From NCBI GenBank assembly GCA_016789785.1, contig JAEUQE010000077.1, positions 1 to 34,070 on the forward strand: 34,070 nucleotides of DNA, in the 5' to 3' direction. The stretch comes from Bryobacterales bacterium (GTDB lineage Bacteria; Acidobacteriota; Terriglobia; Bryobacterales; Bryobacteraceae). Positions 23,808 to 32,753 of the stretch are shown here, in pieces (positions within the stretch are counted from its first letter, which is position 1; every line of letters starts with the position of its first letter). The notes below the pieces were generated by a model. The model did not search any database. It was not told the origin of the DNA and saw only the letters and a program-made list of their open reading frames with translations. The position numbers were made by a program, and so were the translations under genes.

Positions 23808-26800
23808 GTGCGGTGCCTTTATTGCGGCAAAAAACTCGCGCTCTTGAGAAAGCTGACGGACAGTGAATTCTGCTCCGACACGCATCGCCGTCTTTACCAG
23901 CAGGAACAGGAGAAGATGGCCCTGGCGCGGCTTGTGGACGCGCAGCAGAGATTCTCTCGCATCGTCGGCCCTGTCCCCACCACAACCGAGAAAGCGAACG
24001 GGAAACTCAACGGGAAGCCGAAAGTGAATGGCGTGGCGCATGAGCCGCACTTCATCGCTCAGGATGAGGAAATGCGCGGATTCGTTCCGCAGATGCCGGC
24101 CCCACGCACGATGGGCGGGCATCGCGCGATCGCGTTCTTCCCCGAATTGAATGTCAACGATCCTGCGATTCCGCCCTTTGAAGCCGTCTTTTCCGCCGAG
24201 CCCCGCCGGGCTGTGCGCGTCGACCTCACTCTCGGGCCGGTAGCACATGCCCGCCACCTGCTTCCTGTGCCGTTCGAATGGGAGAACGCTGCAAAACCGG
24301 TGATCCCGAGCAGTCTTTTGTCTGTGGCGGGAGAGATCGGCGTCACCTGCGACCAGTTGGCCTCCGAACCTGCCGGAAGGGTGGCTGTGGGATGGATCTT
24401 CGAACCGGTTGCCGTGAGTATCGCGGGAATGCGTGCCGAACCGGCGGAACCTGTTCCGTTCCCGAGCGTATCCGCTGGGGTGCCCCAGCCAGATCTGCGC
24501 TTGTCGGGGTTCGCCCTCGGGATGCGAGTCCCGATGTCCGCGGCCACTCTGCCGTGCGAAGTCAAGCCCTCGGCTCCGAAGCAGGCAGGTGTGGATCCGA
24601 TTCTGGAGGCCGGTCTGCCCCAAGGTTTGGACCAACTGCGCCGGCGGCTGACGGCGGACGCGGCTTGGCAGACTTCGGGTTCGCCCGTTTCCTCGCACCC
24701 AGTGGCGTCCCGTGAAGACGAGTCTCCGGCACTTGAGCCTGTGCAGCCGGTATCCGCGCTGCCGGCCCTGGAAGCTGCGCCGCCCACGGGCGACTCGCAG
24801 CCGATCGCGCCTCGAACGGAAAGTCTGCATATGCCGGCTCCGGAGGCGCCTGCCGCCGGTACTCGCCTTTTCCGGCTGAAGCCGTCCGAGCGTGTTCACC
24901 TCCGCCAGCTTCCGATGCGCAAGCCGAGGCTAAGGGAGATGTTCTTCCCGCTCCCGCGTCTGGGCGGATTGCCCGAAATGGCGGGGCGCGTGTGGCGGGC
25001 TGCCAACCCGCGTCATCGCGATCCCAACCAGGAACTGCCCGCACTTTCCTGGATCGTCAAGACGGTTCACAATCCCCAGCCGGTCGCCAGGCAGACAACC
25101 GCATGGCGCGACTTGCCATTCCAGTGCGCGCTTCTGCCGTCCTTGCCGGCGTATCTTCCCGTGCAGGCTTTCCACGCCAGCTCCGACTGCAGTCTTCATC
25201 AGGCGCACCGCGTGGATATGCTGTTGCCGGTCACCAGTTGTGGCCCTTCCCCCGTGCACCATCCCATGGAACTTCCCCTGGAATGGATGGCCAGCCGCGA
25301 AATCGCTTGTTCGCCGCGAACGCCCGAAAGCGTCGCGCACATGGAGGTTTCGCTGGTTTCTCCGGGCCGCCAACATGCTTTGCAAGCCTCCATGGCTACC
25401 GGACAGTACGCCATGAGGCAAATGGACACGGTGCCCTCCGCTTACGACCTCATGGGTTATCGCATGACCCCTCAAAGTAGAGCAGCCTCGCCATCTTTTG
25501 TCCTGCGTCAAACCAGTGCGCTGGCCACCATCGAAGCAACCAGTGGGTTGCTGGCAAAGGCGCCTCTGATGGTGGAAGATCTCGCACCCTGTGCTTCGGA
25601 CCGCGACCTAGTTCCGATCGTCTGCCCTGTCAGCCATGTGGCGCACGATTTCTACCCCGCGGCGAAGGACCGTATGGTGCCGCTCGGGTACGGTACCAGT
25701 TCGGCTGTGTCGATGGCCGACCTCGGCCCGAGCTACAAGGACTTGAAGTCACTGTGGCCGGAACCGGTCCGGCAGCTTCCCCGTATGCGCACGTCCGTGG
25801 TGGAAGATCCCGCCGTGCGCGAGGCGGTGAAAGCGATGCCCTCCGCGGAGAGGAGTTGGCGTCCGAATGTCACGGCCAAACTGCCTTCGCTTCCCGCCAT
25901 TCAGTTCTCGCGGCTGCCCGATTGGAAGTGGGTGACGTTTGTTGTACCGGCGTTGCTTCTAGTCGCTCTGGTGACCGTGTTCACTCCGGACTCACCGGAG
26001 CAGACCGCCGATCTGAATGAACCTGGTGTAGAACAGGGCTTGGAACCAAGCGCTGATTCGCAACAGGCAGCGGAAAAGAACCTGACAGCTTCGGCCAAAC
26101 GGCCGGGGGCTGGCAAGAAAATGGCGCCGCCCACGGATGCGGCAGTTGACCCTGCGCCCGTTGCCTCCTCTGACCCGGCAGCCATCGAAACCGCACCTGC
26201 GCCGGTTGCCGAAGTGCTCGCAGCGCCCGTCGAAGGCGGAGCACCCAAGAAGGCCAATTTCCTAACCGCCAGCCTGAACAGTTTCCGGCAAACGCTGAGG
26301 AAGCGGGCGGCCATCTCCTTCAGTGATGATTTCCGTAGCGGTCTGGCCGAATGGGAAGGCAAGGGGGATTGGTCGAAGCAATGGTCCTATGATGGCGCGG
26401 GTTTCGTGCTCACGGGGCCGCTGGCATTGTATCGTCCGAGCATGAGCCTGTCAGATTACGACATGAATCTCCTCGCTCAGGTCGAAAAGAAGAGTATCGG
26501 GTGGGTGTTCCGGGCCCGTGATCTTGGAAACTACTACGCAACGAAGATCACACTGACCAGGGGCGGACCTCTCCCAGAAGCTGTCGTGGAGCGTTACGTG
26601 GTGATTGATGGCAAGCAGTCCTCTTATGTGCGGCGGCCGCTACCAGTGCAGGCGCGGGTGGATACCGTGTATCCGATCAGTCTCAATGTGAAAGGTAGCG
26701 ACTTCACACTAAGGGTTCAGGGCCAAGTTGTCGATTACTGGAGTGACAGCCGTTTGAAATCGGGAGGCGTGGGCTTGTTTAGCGCGAAAGGCGAGCAGGC

Positions 26801-26906
26801 GCGAGTGCGATGGATCGAGGTTTCGCACCAATACGACACGCTCGGGCGGCTGTGTGCGTTCCTGGCGCCGTACAGCATTACGGGGAGAGAGGGGAGTTCG
26901 AGATGA
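23808..26906 (+). CDS. Very large protein with N-terminal zinc ribbon, membrane segment and C-terminal lectin-like domain; function unknown
   Basis: 1032 residues from GTG 23808, chosen for GGGAG at 23796-23800 and because the protein then begins at its zinc motif; GTG 23730 is possible but lacks a site. Zinc motif: C3-x2-C6-x15-C22-x3-H26 in CLYCGKKLALLRKLTD and EFCSDTHRR. Residues about 60-700 are low-complexity, rich in Pro and Met, with no known domain. One membrane segment at about 707-727 (WVTFVVPALLLVALVTVF), then a disordered Ala/Pro-rich linker. The last 190 residues (SFSDDFRSGLAEWEGKGDW, YYATKITLTRGGP, LNVKGSDFTLRVQGQVVDYW) resemble concanavalin-A-like/DUF1080-type jelly rolls. Its end overlaps the TPR gene by four bases. 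The zinc part would be cytoplasmic and the lectin-like part outside. Confidence 0.72.
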   Translation: MRCLYCGKKLALLRKLTDSEFCSDTHRRLYQQEQEKMALARLVDAQQRFSRIVGPVPTTTEKANGKLNGKPKVNGVAHEPHFIAQDEEMRGFVPQMPAPRTMGGHRAIAFFPELNVNDPAIPPFEAVFSAEPRRAVRVDLTLGPVAHARHLLPVPFEWENAAKPVIPSSLLSVAGEIGVTCDQLASEPAGRVAVGWIFEPVAVSIAGMRAEPAEPVPFPSVSAGVPQPDLRLSGFALGMRVPMSAATLPCEVKPSAPKQAGVDPILEAGLPQGLDQLRRRLTADAAWQTSGSPVSSHPVASREDESPALEPVQPVSALPALEAAPPTGDSQPIAPRTESLHMPAPEAPAAGTRLFRLKPSERVHLRQLPMRKPRLREMFFPLPRLGGLPEMAGRVWRAANPRHRDPNQELPALSWIVKTVHNPQPVARQTTAWRDLPFQCALLPSLPAYLPVQAFHASSDCSLHQAHRVDMLLPVTSCGPSPVHHPMELPLEWMASREIACSPRTPESVAHMEVSLVSPGRQHALQASMATGQYAMRQMDTVPSAYDLMGYRMTPQSRAASPSFVLRQTSALATIEATSGLLAKAPLMVEDLAPCASDRDLVPIVCPVSHVAHDFYPAAKDRMVPLGYGTSSAVSMADLGPSYKDLKSLWPEPVRQLPRMRTSVVEDPAVREAVKAMPSAERSWRPNVTAKLPSLPAIQFSRLPDWKWVTFVVPALLLVALVTVFTPDSPEQTADLNEPGVEQGLEPSADSQQAAEKNLTASAKRPGAGKKMAPPTDAAVDPAPVASSDPAAIETAPAPVAEVLAAPVEGGAPKKANFLTASLNSFRQTLRKRAAISFSDDFRSGLAEWEGKGDWSKQWSYDGAGFVLTGPLALYRPSMSLSDYDMNLLAQVEKKSIGWVFRARDLGNYYATKITLTRGGPLPEAVVERYVVIDGKQSSYVRRPLPVQARVDTVYPISLNVKGSDFTLRVQGQVVDYWSDSRLKSGGVGLFSAKGEQARVRWIEVSHQYDTLGRLCAFLAPYSITGREGSSR

Positions 26907-28546
26907 GTCAAAAGAAGCGCGGAGAAAAGGATATGTCGAGACAGGGTTCGGCCTTTCCGGAGTCCGGAGACTTAGCAGCCACTTACGCGCGGGCTCTCGC
27001 GAAAGCCGTCTCATTGCACCTGGAAGGGAAAGCCAAAGAGGCGCTCAAGGAATTGGACAACGCCGTCAACAACGGCGCGGATTCGCCCGAGGTCCACTCG
27101 GCGCGCGGTCATCTGCAGTACGAACTGGAACTCTACGACGAAGCCGTACAGAGCTATTCGCGCCTGCTTGCGCTCGATCCGCGGCACCAGAACGGCAACT
27201 TCAACCTCGCGGTCTGCCTGGAGAAGCTCGGCCGCTGGGAACATGCTTCGCAGCAGTTTGAAAAAGCTCTCGAAGGGGATCCGCAGCGTCTGGAAGCGTG
27301 GCTCGGCCTAGGCATCTGCCGTCTGCACTGCGAAAAAGCCGAACAGGCGTTGGATGCTTTCGAACGCTGCCTGTCACGCGACGCCGAGCACGAAACGGCG
27401 CGCTTCGGCAAGGCAGTTGCCCTGCAGTATCTGTGGCGTTTCGACGAAGCCGCGGAACTCTATCGCAGCATCCTTGAAAAGAATCCGAACTCGGAAGAGT
27501 CGTTGGTGAACCTGATCACCATCGGCATGGCTCGCAAGGACGAGAAGATGATTCGCGAGCACTCCGAGCGCCTGCTGCAGATCCGCCCGTTCTCGCAAGC
27601 CGCTCTGGAAGGGCTCGCCACGTGCGCCTTCTCCGGCAACGACTTTGAAGCCGCGGCGCGCTGCTGCCAGAAACTCGTCGAGTTCACCCCGAATCACTTT
27701 GAGCGCTGGTTCAACCTGGGCGTCGCCTATCAGAAGACGAACCGGCTCGATCAGGCAGCGCAGGCTTACTCCGAAGCCGTGCGCGTTCGCCCCGACGCCA
27801 AGCAGGCCCACGTCAATCTCGGCATTGTGCGCCAGGAACTCGGCGATCTGAAGGGCGCCCGCGAAGCCTATGAGCGCGCACTGCAGCTTGCGCCCGACAT
27901 CCCCGAGATTCTCTACAACCTCGGGTCGGTTCTGGAACAGCAAGGGCAGAAGGACGATGCGGAGAAGCTCTATACCCGCCTGCTGGTGAAGAACCCCGAT
28001 TGGGAAGATGCGTGGTTCCGCCTCGGCTATTTGCGCATCACGCGCGGTGATTATCACGGCGGCACCGAGGCTTTCGAGGCCTGTCTGCGCAAGAAGACCA
28101 GTTGGCCGGAAGCGCAGGTCAATCTCGGCCTTTCCTATTGGAAGATCGGCGACCGTGATTCCGCTCGCCGCGCCTATGAATCGGCTGTCGACACGCAGCC
28201 GGCATCGGTTGACGCATTGCGCGGACTCGCCGCACTGGCGATTGAACGCGATGACTACGACCAGGCGCTCGAATTCCAGGCCCGCCTCATCGACCTCGGC
28301 GAACGCAGCCCCGAACTGTTTTACAACACGGGTCTGCTCCTCCAGAAGTCAGGCCAGCTTGAGGACGCGATTCGCTTGTACAAAGAAGCTCTGGCCGAGC
28401 GCCCGAACTTCGCCGAAGCGTTGCTCAATCTGGGGCATGCTTTGAAGTCCAAGGGTCAACAGGACGAAGCTCGCACCTACTGGAAGCAGGCGCTCGACGC
28501 GAAACCCGAACTCGCTCAGGGCTACTTCGAGCCGGCGCACACCTAA
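26903..28546 (+). CDS. TPR-repeat protein
   Basis: 547 residues. Begins MSQKKRGEKDMSRQ; from about residue 25 to 540 it is a run of some 14-15 tetratricopeptide repeats of 34 residues, e.g. FNLGVAYQKTNRLDQAAQAYSEAV and LNLGHALKSKGQQDEARTYWKQAL, with canonical W/L-x2-L-G-x3-A/Y and Pro-32-type positions. No signal peptide or catalytic domain, so a cytoplasmic scaffold is likely. The ATG at 26903 is chosen: GGGGAG is upstream and it overlaps the previous stop (ATGA). Translational coupling suggests it works with the zinc-ribbon membrane protein, perhaps by binding its cytoplasmic region. TPR proteins with this many repeats are also found in glycan-related or O-GlcNAc-transferase-like proteins, but no transferase domain is present. 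Confidence 0.85.
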   Translation: MSQKKRGEKDMSRQGSAFPESGDLAATYARALAKAVSLHLEGKAKEALKELDNAVNNGADSPEVHSARGHLQYELELYDEAVQSYSRLLALDPRHQNGNFNLAVCLEKLGRWEHASQQFEKALEGDPQRLEAWLGLGICRLHCEKAEQALDAFERCLSRDAEHETARFGKAVALQYLWRFDEAAELYRSILEKNPNSEESLVNLITIGMARKDEKMIREHSERLLQIRPFSQAALEGLATCAFSGNDFEAAARCCQKLVEFTPNHFERWFNLGVAYQKTNRLDQAAQAYSEAVRVRPDAKQAHVNLGIVRQELGDLKGAREAYERALQLAPDIPEILYNLGSVLEQQGQKDDAEKLYTRLLVKNPDWEDAWFRLGYLRITRGDYHGGTEAFEACLRKKTSWPEAQVNLGLSYWKIGDRDSARRAYESAVDTQPASVDALRGLAALAIERDDYDQALEFQARLIDLGERSPELFYNTGLLLQKSGQLEDAIRLYKEALAERPNFAEALLNLGHALKSKGQQDEARTYWKQALDAKPELAQGYFEPAHT

Positions 28547-28606
28547 CGGCTCATCGCGGAATGGCGCCCGAATCGAGGGCCGCCTCAACAGGATTCAGGA
28601 AGCCAG

Positions 28607-28636
28607 TGGCGGCTGCCCGGAGAGGGTCAGCCGCCA
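28607..28636 (+). terminator. Candidate terminator hairpin after the TPR gene
   Basis: TGGCGGCTG (28607-28615) pairs perfectly with CAGCCGCCA (28628-28636) over 9 bp with a 12-base loop. It is 61 bases after the TPR stop. The following TCTGTGTTCC is only partly T-rich, so this may be a weak intrinsic terminator or part of the leader of the next operon. Confidence 0.45.
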
Positions 28637-28777
28637 TCTGTGTTCCAGGGGCGCAGTCAAGTGACGCCGTCCACTGCCGTCCGCTGTCGCACCAAAGGGC
28701 TGCGCGCGAGCATCTGATACCATAAGGGAAAGCACCATTTCCAAGGCAACTCAGCGTTGCCCCGAAAGCTTCACTCC

Positions 28778-29488
28778 ATGCATCGTGAATATGTAAAGTG
28801 GTTCAGCCCCACGTTGAACCGTGACATGGAACTTCTGATCCATGGCCACGGCGGCATGCCGTATCTCGTCTTCCCCACATCCATGGGCAAGTTTTACGAA
28901 TTCGAAGACCGCGGCATGGTGCGCGCAGTAGCCGGGAAAGTCGCCGCGGGTCACGTCCAGTTCTTCTGCATCGACAGTGTCGACAGTGAAAGCTGGTACA
29001 ACAAGGGCGCGCATCCCGGCTACCGCATCTGGCGGCACATTGAATACGAGAACTACATTCTGAACGAAGTGCTTCCGATGATTCGCCATCGCAACTGGGC
29101 TCCGCGCATCGGTGTCACCGGCGCGAGTTTCGGCGCATATCACTGCGCGAACTTCGCCTTCCGGCATCCCGATCTGGTCAGCGACTGTGTGGCGATGTCA
29201 GGCGCCTACGATATCCGGCAGTTCCTTCACGGCTACAGCGATCAGAACGTCTACTTCAACTGCCCAACCGACTTTCTGCCGAACCTCACCGATCACGAAA
29301 CGCTCACCCGGCTGCGAGCGATGCGCATCATCCTCGGCACCAGCGATTGGGACATCTGTCTGGGTGACACACAGCGCCTGTCGGGCATCCTCAACAGCAA
29401 GGGTGTGCCGCACTGGCTCGACATCTGGGGAGGGGGCCGTTTGCACGATTGGCCGCTGTGGCAGGAGATGACACAGAAATACTACTAA
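28778..29488 (+). CDS. Alpha/beta-hydrolase-fold esterase (COG4947-like)
   Basis: 236 residues from ATG 28778 (MHREYVKWFSPTLNR). The TTG at 28757 is possible but adds only seven residues. Visible: GHGGMPYLVFPTSMG (oxyanion side), the nucleophile elbow GASFG with S117, ILGTSDWD (acid D190 or D192), and GRLHDWPLW with H223 as catalytic His. These fit putative esterases related to esterase D and Fes. No signal peptide, so cytoplasmic. First gene of an operon with amide ligases (gap 63 bases to the ATP-grasp). A role in releasing or transferring an acyl/amide product of those ligases is inferred from context only. Confidence 0.82.
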   Translation: MHREYVKWFSPTLNRDMELLIHGHGGMPYLVFPTSMGKFYEFEDRGMVRAVAGKVAAGHVQFFCIDSVDSESWYNKGAHPGYRIWRHIEYENYILNEVLPMIRHRNWAPRIGVTGASFGAYHCANFAFRHPDLVSDCVAMSGAYDIRQFLHGYSDQNVYFNCPTDFLPNLTDHETLTRLRAMRIILGTSDWDICLGDTQRLSGILNSKGVPHWLDIWGGGRLHDWPLWQEMTQKYY

Positions 29489-29551
29489 CGTGAAAAGCGT
29501 CTGGCGCTGGCGAGGCAATCCCTCCGCGGCGTCCGGCGGCAAAGGAGATTC

Positions 29552-30484
29552 ATGCGAAAGATCGGAATCCTGTTCGGGATGGAAGACACATTCCCCTGGG
29601 CACTTATTGACCGCATCAACCAGATGGCGGTTGAGGACGTAAGGGCGGAGGTTGCCCGCTTCGACGCATTCAAGATGGCGGTGCCTACAGGCTACCGCGT
29701 CATCATCGACCGCATTTCGCAGGACGTCGAGTTCTACCGGGCGGCTCTCAAGAACGCTGTGCTCGGAGGCACTATCGTCATCAACAATCCGTTCTGGTGG
29801 ACGGCTGACGACAAGTTCTTCAACTACGCCGTGATGTCGAAAACAGGCGTGGCGATTCCGAAAACTGTCGTTCTGCCGCAGTTTAAGAATCCCACCGGCA
29901 CCACCGCCAAGTCGTTCCGCAATCTGAACTACCCTCTCAACTGGGACGAAGTGTTTTCTTACGTAGGTTTCCCCTCGTTTCTGAAACCCTATAGCGGAGG
30001 CGGCTGGAAGAGCGTCTACAAGGTCACGTCGCCCGACGAGTTCTTCAAGGCCTATCACGACACCGAGTCACTGTGCATGACGCTACAGGAAGGCATCGAG
30101 TTTGATGACTACTTCCGCTGCTATGTGATCAATCGCAAGAAGGTTCACATCATGCGGTACGATCCGCGCCAGCCGCATCAGGACCGCTACGTGAAGAATC
30201 CTCCTCCCATCGCGCCCGACATGCATCAGCGCGTCGTCAACGATTGCCTGACCATCTGCCGCACGCTCGGCTACGATCTCAATACCGTGGAGTTCGCGGT
30301 GCGGGATGGCGTCCCGTATGCGATCGACTTTCTGAATCCGGCGCCTGATGCCGACCTCTATTCGGTTGGCGAAGAGAACTTTGAGTGGATCGTGCAGGCG
30401 GTCGCGGAGATGGCGATTGAACGTGCGCTGAGTGACGAGAATCCCGGCCAGGATCTGCGCTGGCAGGCATTCCTCAACGCCTGA
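29552..30484 (+). CDS. ATP-grasp family carboxylate-amine/thiol ligase
   Basis: 310 residues. N-terminal Rossmann-like domain (IGILFGMEDTFPWALID); the ATP-grasp fold begins near 90. Key residues: K145 in PSFLKPYSGGGWKSVYKV (nucleotide-binding lysine and glycine loop), E180 in LQEGIEFDDYFRCYVI (adenine-binding hinge), and D259/N262 in AIDFLNPAPDADLY (Mg2+ site). Such enzymes join a carboxylate to an amine or thiol using an acylphosphate. Ribosome binding site AAGGAG precedes the ATG closely. The gene next to it codes a GCS2-type ligase. Substrate unknown. Confidence 0.88.
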   Translation: MRKIGILFGMEDTFPWALIDRINQMAVEDVRAEVARFDAFKMAVPTGYRVIIDRISQDVEFYRAALKNAVLGGTIVINNPFWWTADDKFFNYAVMSKTGVAIPKTVVLPQFKNPTGTTAKSFRNLNYPLNWDEVFSYVGFPSFLKPYSGGGWKSVYKVTSPDEFFKAYHDTESLCMTLQEGIEFDDYFRCYVINRKKVHIMRYDPRQPHQDRYVKNPPPIAPDMHQRVVNDCLTICRTLGYDLNTVEFAVRDGVPYAIDFLNPAPDADLYSVGEENFEWIVQAVAEMAIERALSDENPGQDLRWQAFLNA

Positions 30485-30582
30485 AGGCCCTGTTCGCCTG
30501 CGATCGCGCTTGTGACTTTGGAGACTCCGCGGCCTTGGAGTGCGCTGCTCCGCCGCGGGATAAACTTGAACAGGGAGGACCC

Positions 30583-31722
30583 GTGCGTCCCAGTTTCACG
30601 CTTGGCATCGAAGAAGAGTATCAGACCATTGACCCGGAAACCCGCGACCTGCGTTCGCATATCGAAACTGAGTTGTTGAACCAGGGCAAGCGCGTTCTCA
30701 AGGAGCGCGTGAAGGCGGAACTGCATCAGTCCGTGGTCGAGGTGGGCACGGGCATCTGCAAGAATATTCAGGAAGCGCGCGCGGACCTGCACGAACTTCG
30801 CAGCAGCATCATCGATCTCGGCCGGCGCAACGATCTGCGGATCGCCGCCGCCAGCACGCATCCCTTCGCCGATTGGAAGACGCAGGAGATCTACCCCGAC
30901 CCGCGCTATCACACCATCGTCGAAGATATGCAGCAGGTGGCGCGCGCAAACCTGATCTTCGGTCTGCACGTACACGTCGGCATCGAAGACAAAGAAACCG
31001 TGATTCACATCATGAACGCGGCGCGTTACTTTGTCCCGCACATTCTCGCGCTCAGCACGAACTCGCCGTTCTGGCTTGGTCTGGACACGGGTCTGAAGAG
31101 CTATCGCTGCAAGGTCTTCGACAAGTTCCCGCGCACGAACCTTCCCGATTACTTCAGCAGTTACTCCGAATACGAGAACATGGTAAAGCTGCTGATCCAG
31201 ACCAACTGCATCGACAATGCAAAGAAGATCTGGTGGGATCTGCGGCCGCATCCCACCTTCTCCACGCTTGAGTTTCGCGTGATGGATCTTCCCATGCGTC
31301 TGGATGAAACGATCGCCATTGCGGCGTTGATCCAGGCCACGGTGGCGAAGTTGTACAAGCTCTACGAAGCCAATCAGGGTTTTCGCCTGTATCGCCGCAT
31401 GCTCATCATGGAGAACAAATGGCGGGCGGCGCGCTACGGCAAGGACGGCAAACTGATCGACTTCGGGAAACGAATTGAAGTCCCCTTCCAGAGCCTAATG
31501 GATGAGTATCTGGATCTGGTGGACGACGTTTTGGATGATCTCGGCTCCCGCGAGGAGATCAACTACATTCGAACGATTCTGGAACGCGGTACTGGTGCCG
31601 ACCGGCAACTCCGCGTGTTCCGTGAGACCGGCGACCTGCGAAAGGTTGTCGATTACATCATTGAAGAAACTGAGGCGGGCCTGGCTTCATCTACCGGATT
31701 GGGAGCCGCCGCAGTGGGCTAG
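30583..31722 (+). CDS. GCS2/YbdK-type carboxylate-amine ligase
   Basis: 379 residues. GLGIEEEY-type N-terminus (TLGIEEEYQ, 6-14) matches the glutamate-cysteine-ligase 2 family, whose first acidic residues bind Mg-ATP. Further motifs: AELHQSVVEVGTGICKN, FGLHVHVGI (metal/nucleotide His), STNSPFWLGLDTGLKSYR, and IWWDLRPHPTFSTLEFRVMD (active-site loop). YbdK proteins form an amide bond with glutamate or another amino acid; the true reaction is often unknown. The GTG at 30583 is chosen for AGGGAGG at 30572-30578; the longer ORF start is not supported. Two bases separate it from the peptidase gene. Confidence 0.9.
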   Translation: MRPSFTLGIEEEYQTIDPETRDLRSHIETELLNQGKRVLKERVKAELHQSVVEVGTGICKNIQEARADLHELRSSIIDLGRRNDLRIAAASTHPFADWKTQEIYPDPRYHTIVEDMQQVARANLIFGLHVHVGIEDKETVIHIMNAARYFVPHILALSTNSPFWLGLDTGLKSYRCKVFDKFPRTNLPDYFSSYSEYENMVKLLIQTNCIDNAKKIWWDLRPHPTFSTLEFRVMDLPMRLDETIAIAALIQATVAKLYKLYEANQGFRLYRRMLIMENKWRAARYGKDGKLIDFGKRIEVPFQSLMDEYLDLVDDVLDDLGSREEINYIRTILERGTGADRQLRVFRETGDLRKVVDYIIEETEAGLASSTGLGAAAVG

Positions 31723-31724
31723 AC

Positions 31725-32753
31725 ATGAACAAAGAAATTCTACGCAACACCCCTTTTGATCCCGAACTTTCCATTGGTGCGAGGAACGCAGTGCGTACCT
31801 GCCTCGGAATCCAGCCCGATGAGAAGACAACGCTGATCGCCGATCACACTTGCATTGAGATCGCGGCGAGCCTCACCGTTGAGCTGGACGCGATTGGAGC
31901 GAACTACCAGGCGTTCATCCTGGAAGAGTTCGCGCCGCGGCCACTGGCTGACATGCCGGCGCAAATTCTGGCGGATCTGGAGACCAGTACCGCGTCCATC
32001 TATGCCGTCTACGCGCAGCGAAACGAGTTGAAGACCCGCATGCAGATGATGTCGGTGATCAACCGCCGCCACATTCGTCATGGGCACATGGTCAACATCG
32101 ACAAGCAGATCATGCTCGAAGGAATGCGTGCGGACTTCATCAAAGTGGATGAGATCTCCATCAAAGTGCGCGAAATTGCGCGTCACTCGAAGTACATCCG
32201 CGCGAAGACGCCCGCGGGCACCGATATCGAAGCCCGCATCTCGCCGCACTACAACTGGCTCAAGACCAGCGGCCTGATCACGCCGGCCAAATGGGGCAAT
32301 CTTCCTGGCGGCGAAGTCTTCACGACGCCCGAGGAAGTCAACGGCACGTTCGTCATTGATGGCGTTGTCGGCGATTACCTCTGCGCGAAATACGGTGATC
32401 TGCGCGATACGCCGCTCAGTGTTCATATCAAGAGTAACCGCCTCACGGGCGCGGAGTGCGCAAACGCCGAACTGCGCGACGCGTTCTGGGCCTACACGCA
32501 CACCGATGAGAACAGCGATCGCGTGGGCGAATTTGCGATTGGTACGAACATCGCGATCCGCGACGTCATCGGCAATATCCTGCAGGACGAAAAGATCCCT
32601 GGCGTGCACATCGCGTTCGGCAATCCGTATGGTGAGCACACCGGCGCCAAGTGGCACTCGTCGACACACATTGATGTGGTTGGACGCAAGTTCGACATTT
32701 GGGCGGACGACCGTCAGATCATGCGTGCGGGCCAGTTCACACTCGAGCAATGA
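31725..32753 (+). CDS. M29-like aminopeptidase (AmpS/T family), short form
   Basis: 342 residues, compared with about 410 for typical M29 aminopeptidases; the N-terminal domain is shortened. The metal-site pattern is kept: E197 in NLPGGEVFTTP, E269 in VGEFAIGTN, H295 and Y302 in HIAFGNPYGEHTGAKW, and H311/H315/D317 in WHSSTHIDVVG. This predicts a two-metal exopeptidase releasing N-terminal residues. Its end overlaps the ATG of the second ATP-grasp gene (ATGA at 32750). In this operon it may trim or mature a peptide-like product, or recycle it; that is inference. No signal peptide. Confidence 0.85.
   Translation: MNKEILRNTPFDPELSIGARNAVRTCLGIQPDEKTTLIADHTCIEIAASLTVELDAIGANYQAFILEEFAPRPLADMPAQILADLETSTASIYAVYAQRNELKTRMQMMSVINRRHIRHGHMVNIDKQIMLEGMRADFIKVDEISIKVREIARHSKYIRAKTPAGTDIEARISPHYNWLKTSGLITPAKWGNLPGGEVFTTPEEVNGTFVIDGVVGDYLCAKYGDLRDTPLSVHIKSNRLTGAECANAELRDAFWAYTHTDENSDRVGEFAIGTNIAIRDVIGNILQDEKIPGVHIAFGNPYGEHTGAKWHSSTHIDVVGRKFDIWADDRQIMRAGQFTLEQ

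Noticed and set aside
28716..28723. Extended -10-like TGATACCAT upstream of the esterase operon
   Set aside because: No acceptable -35 at the right distance; such sequences are frequent by chance.
31740..32750. Minus-strand open frame of 336 codons opposite the M29-like gene
   Set aside because: Mirrors the coding frame of a gene with metal-ligand motifs; the product has no recognisable domain.
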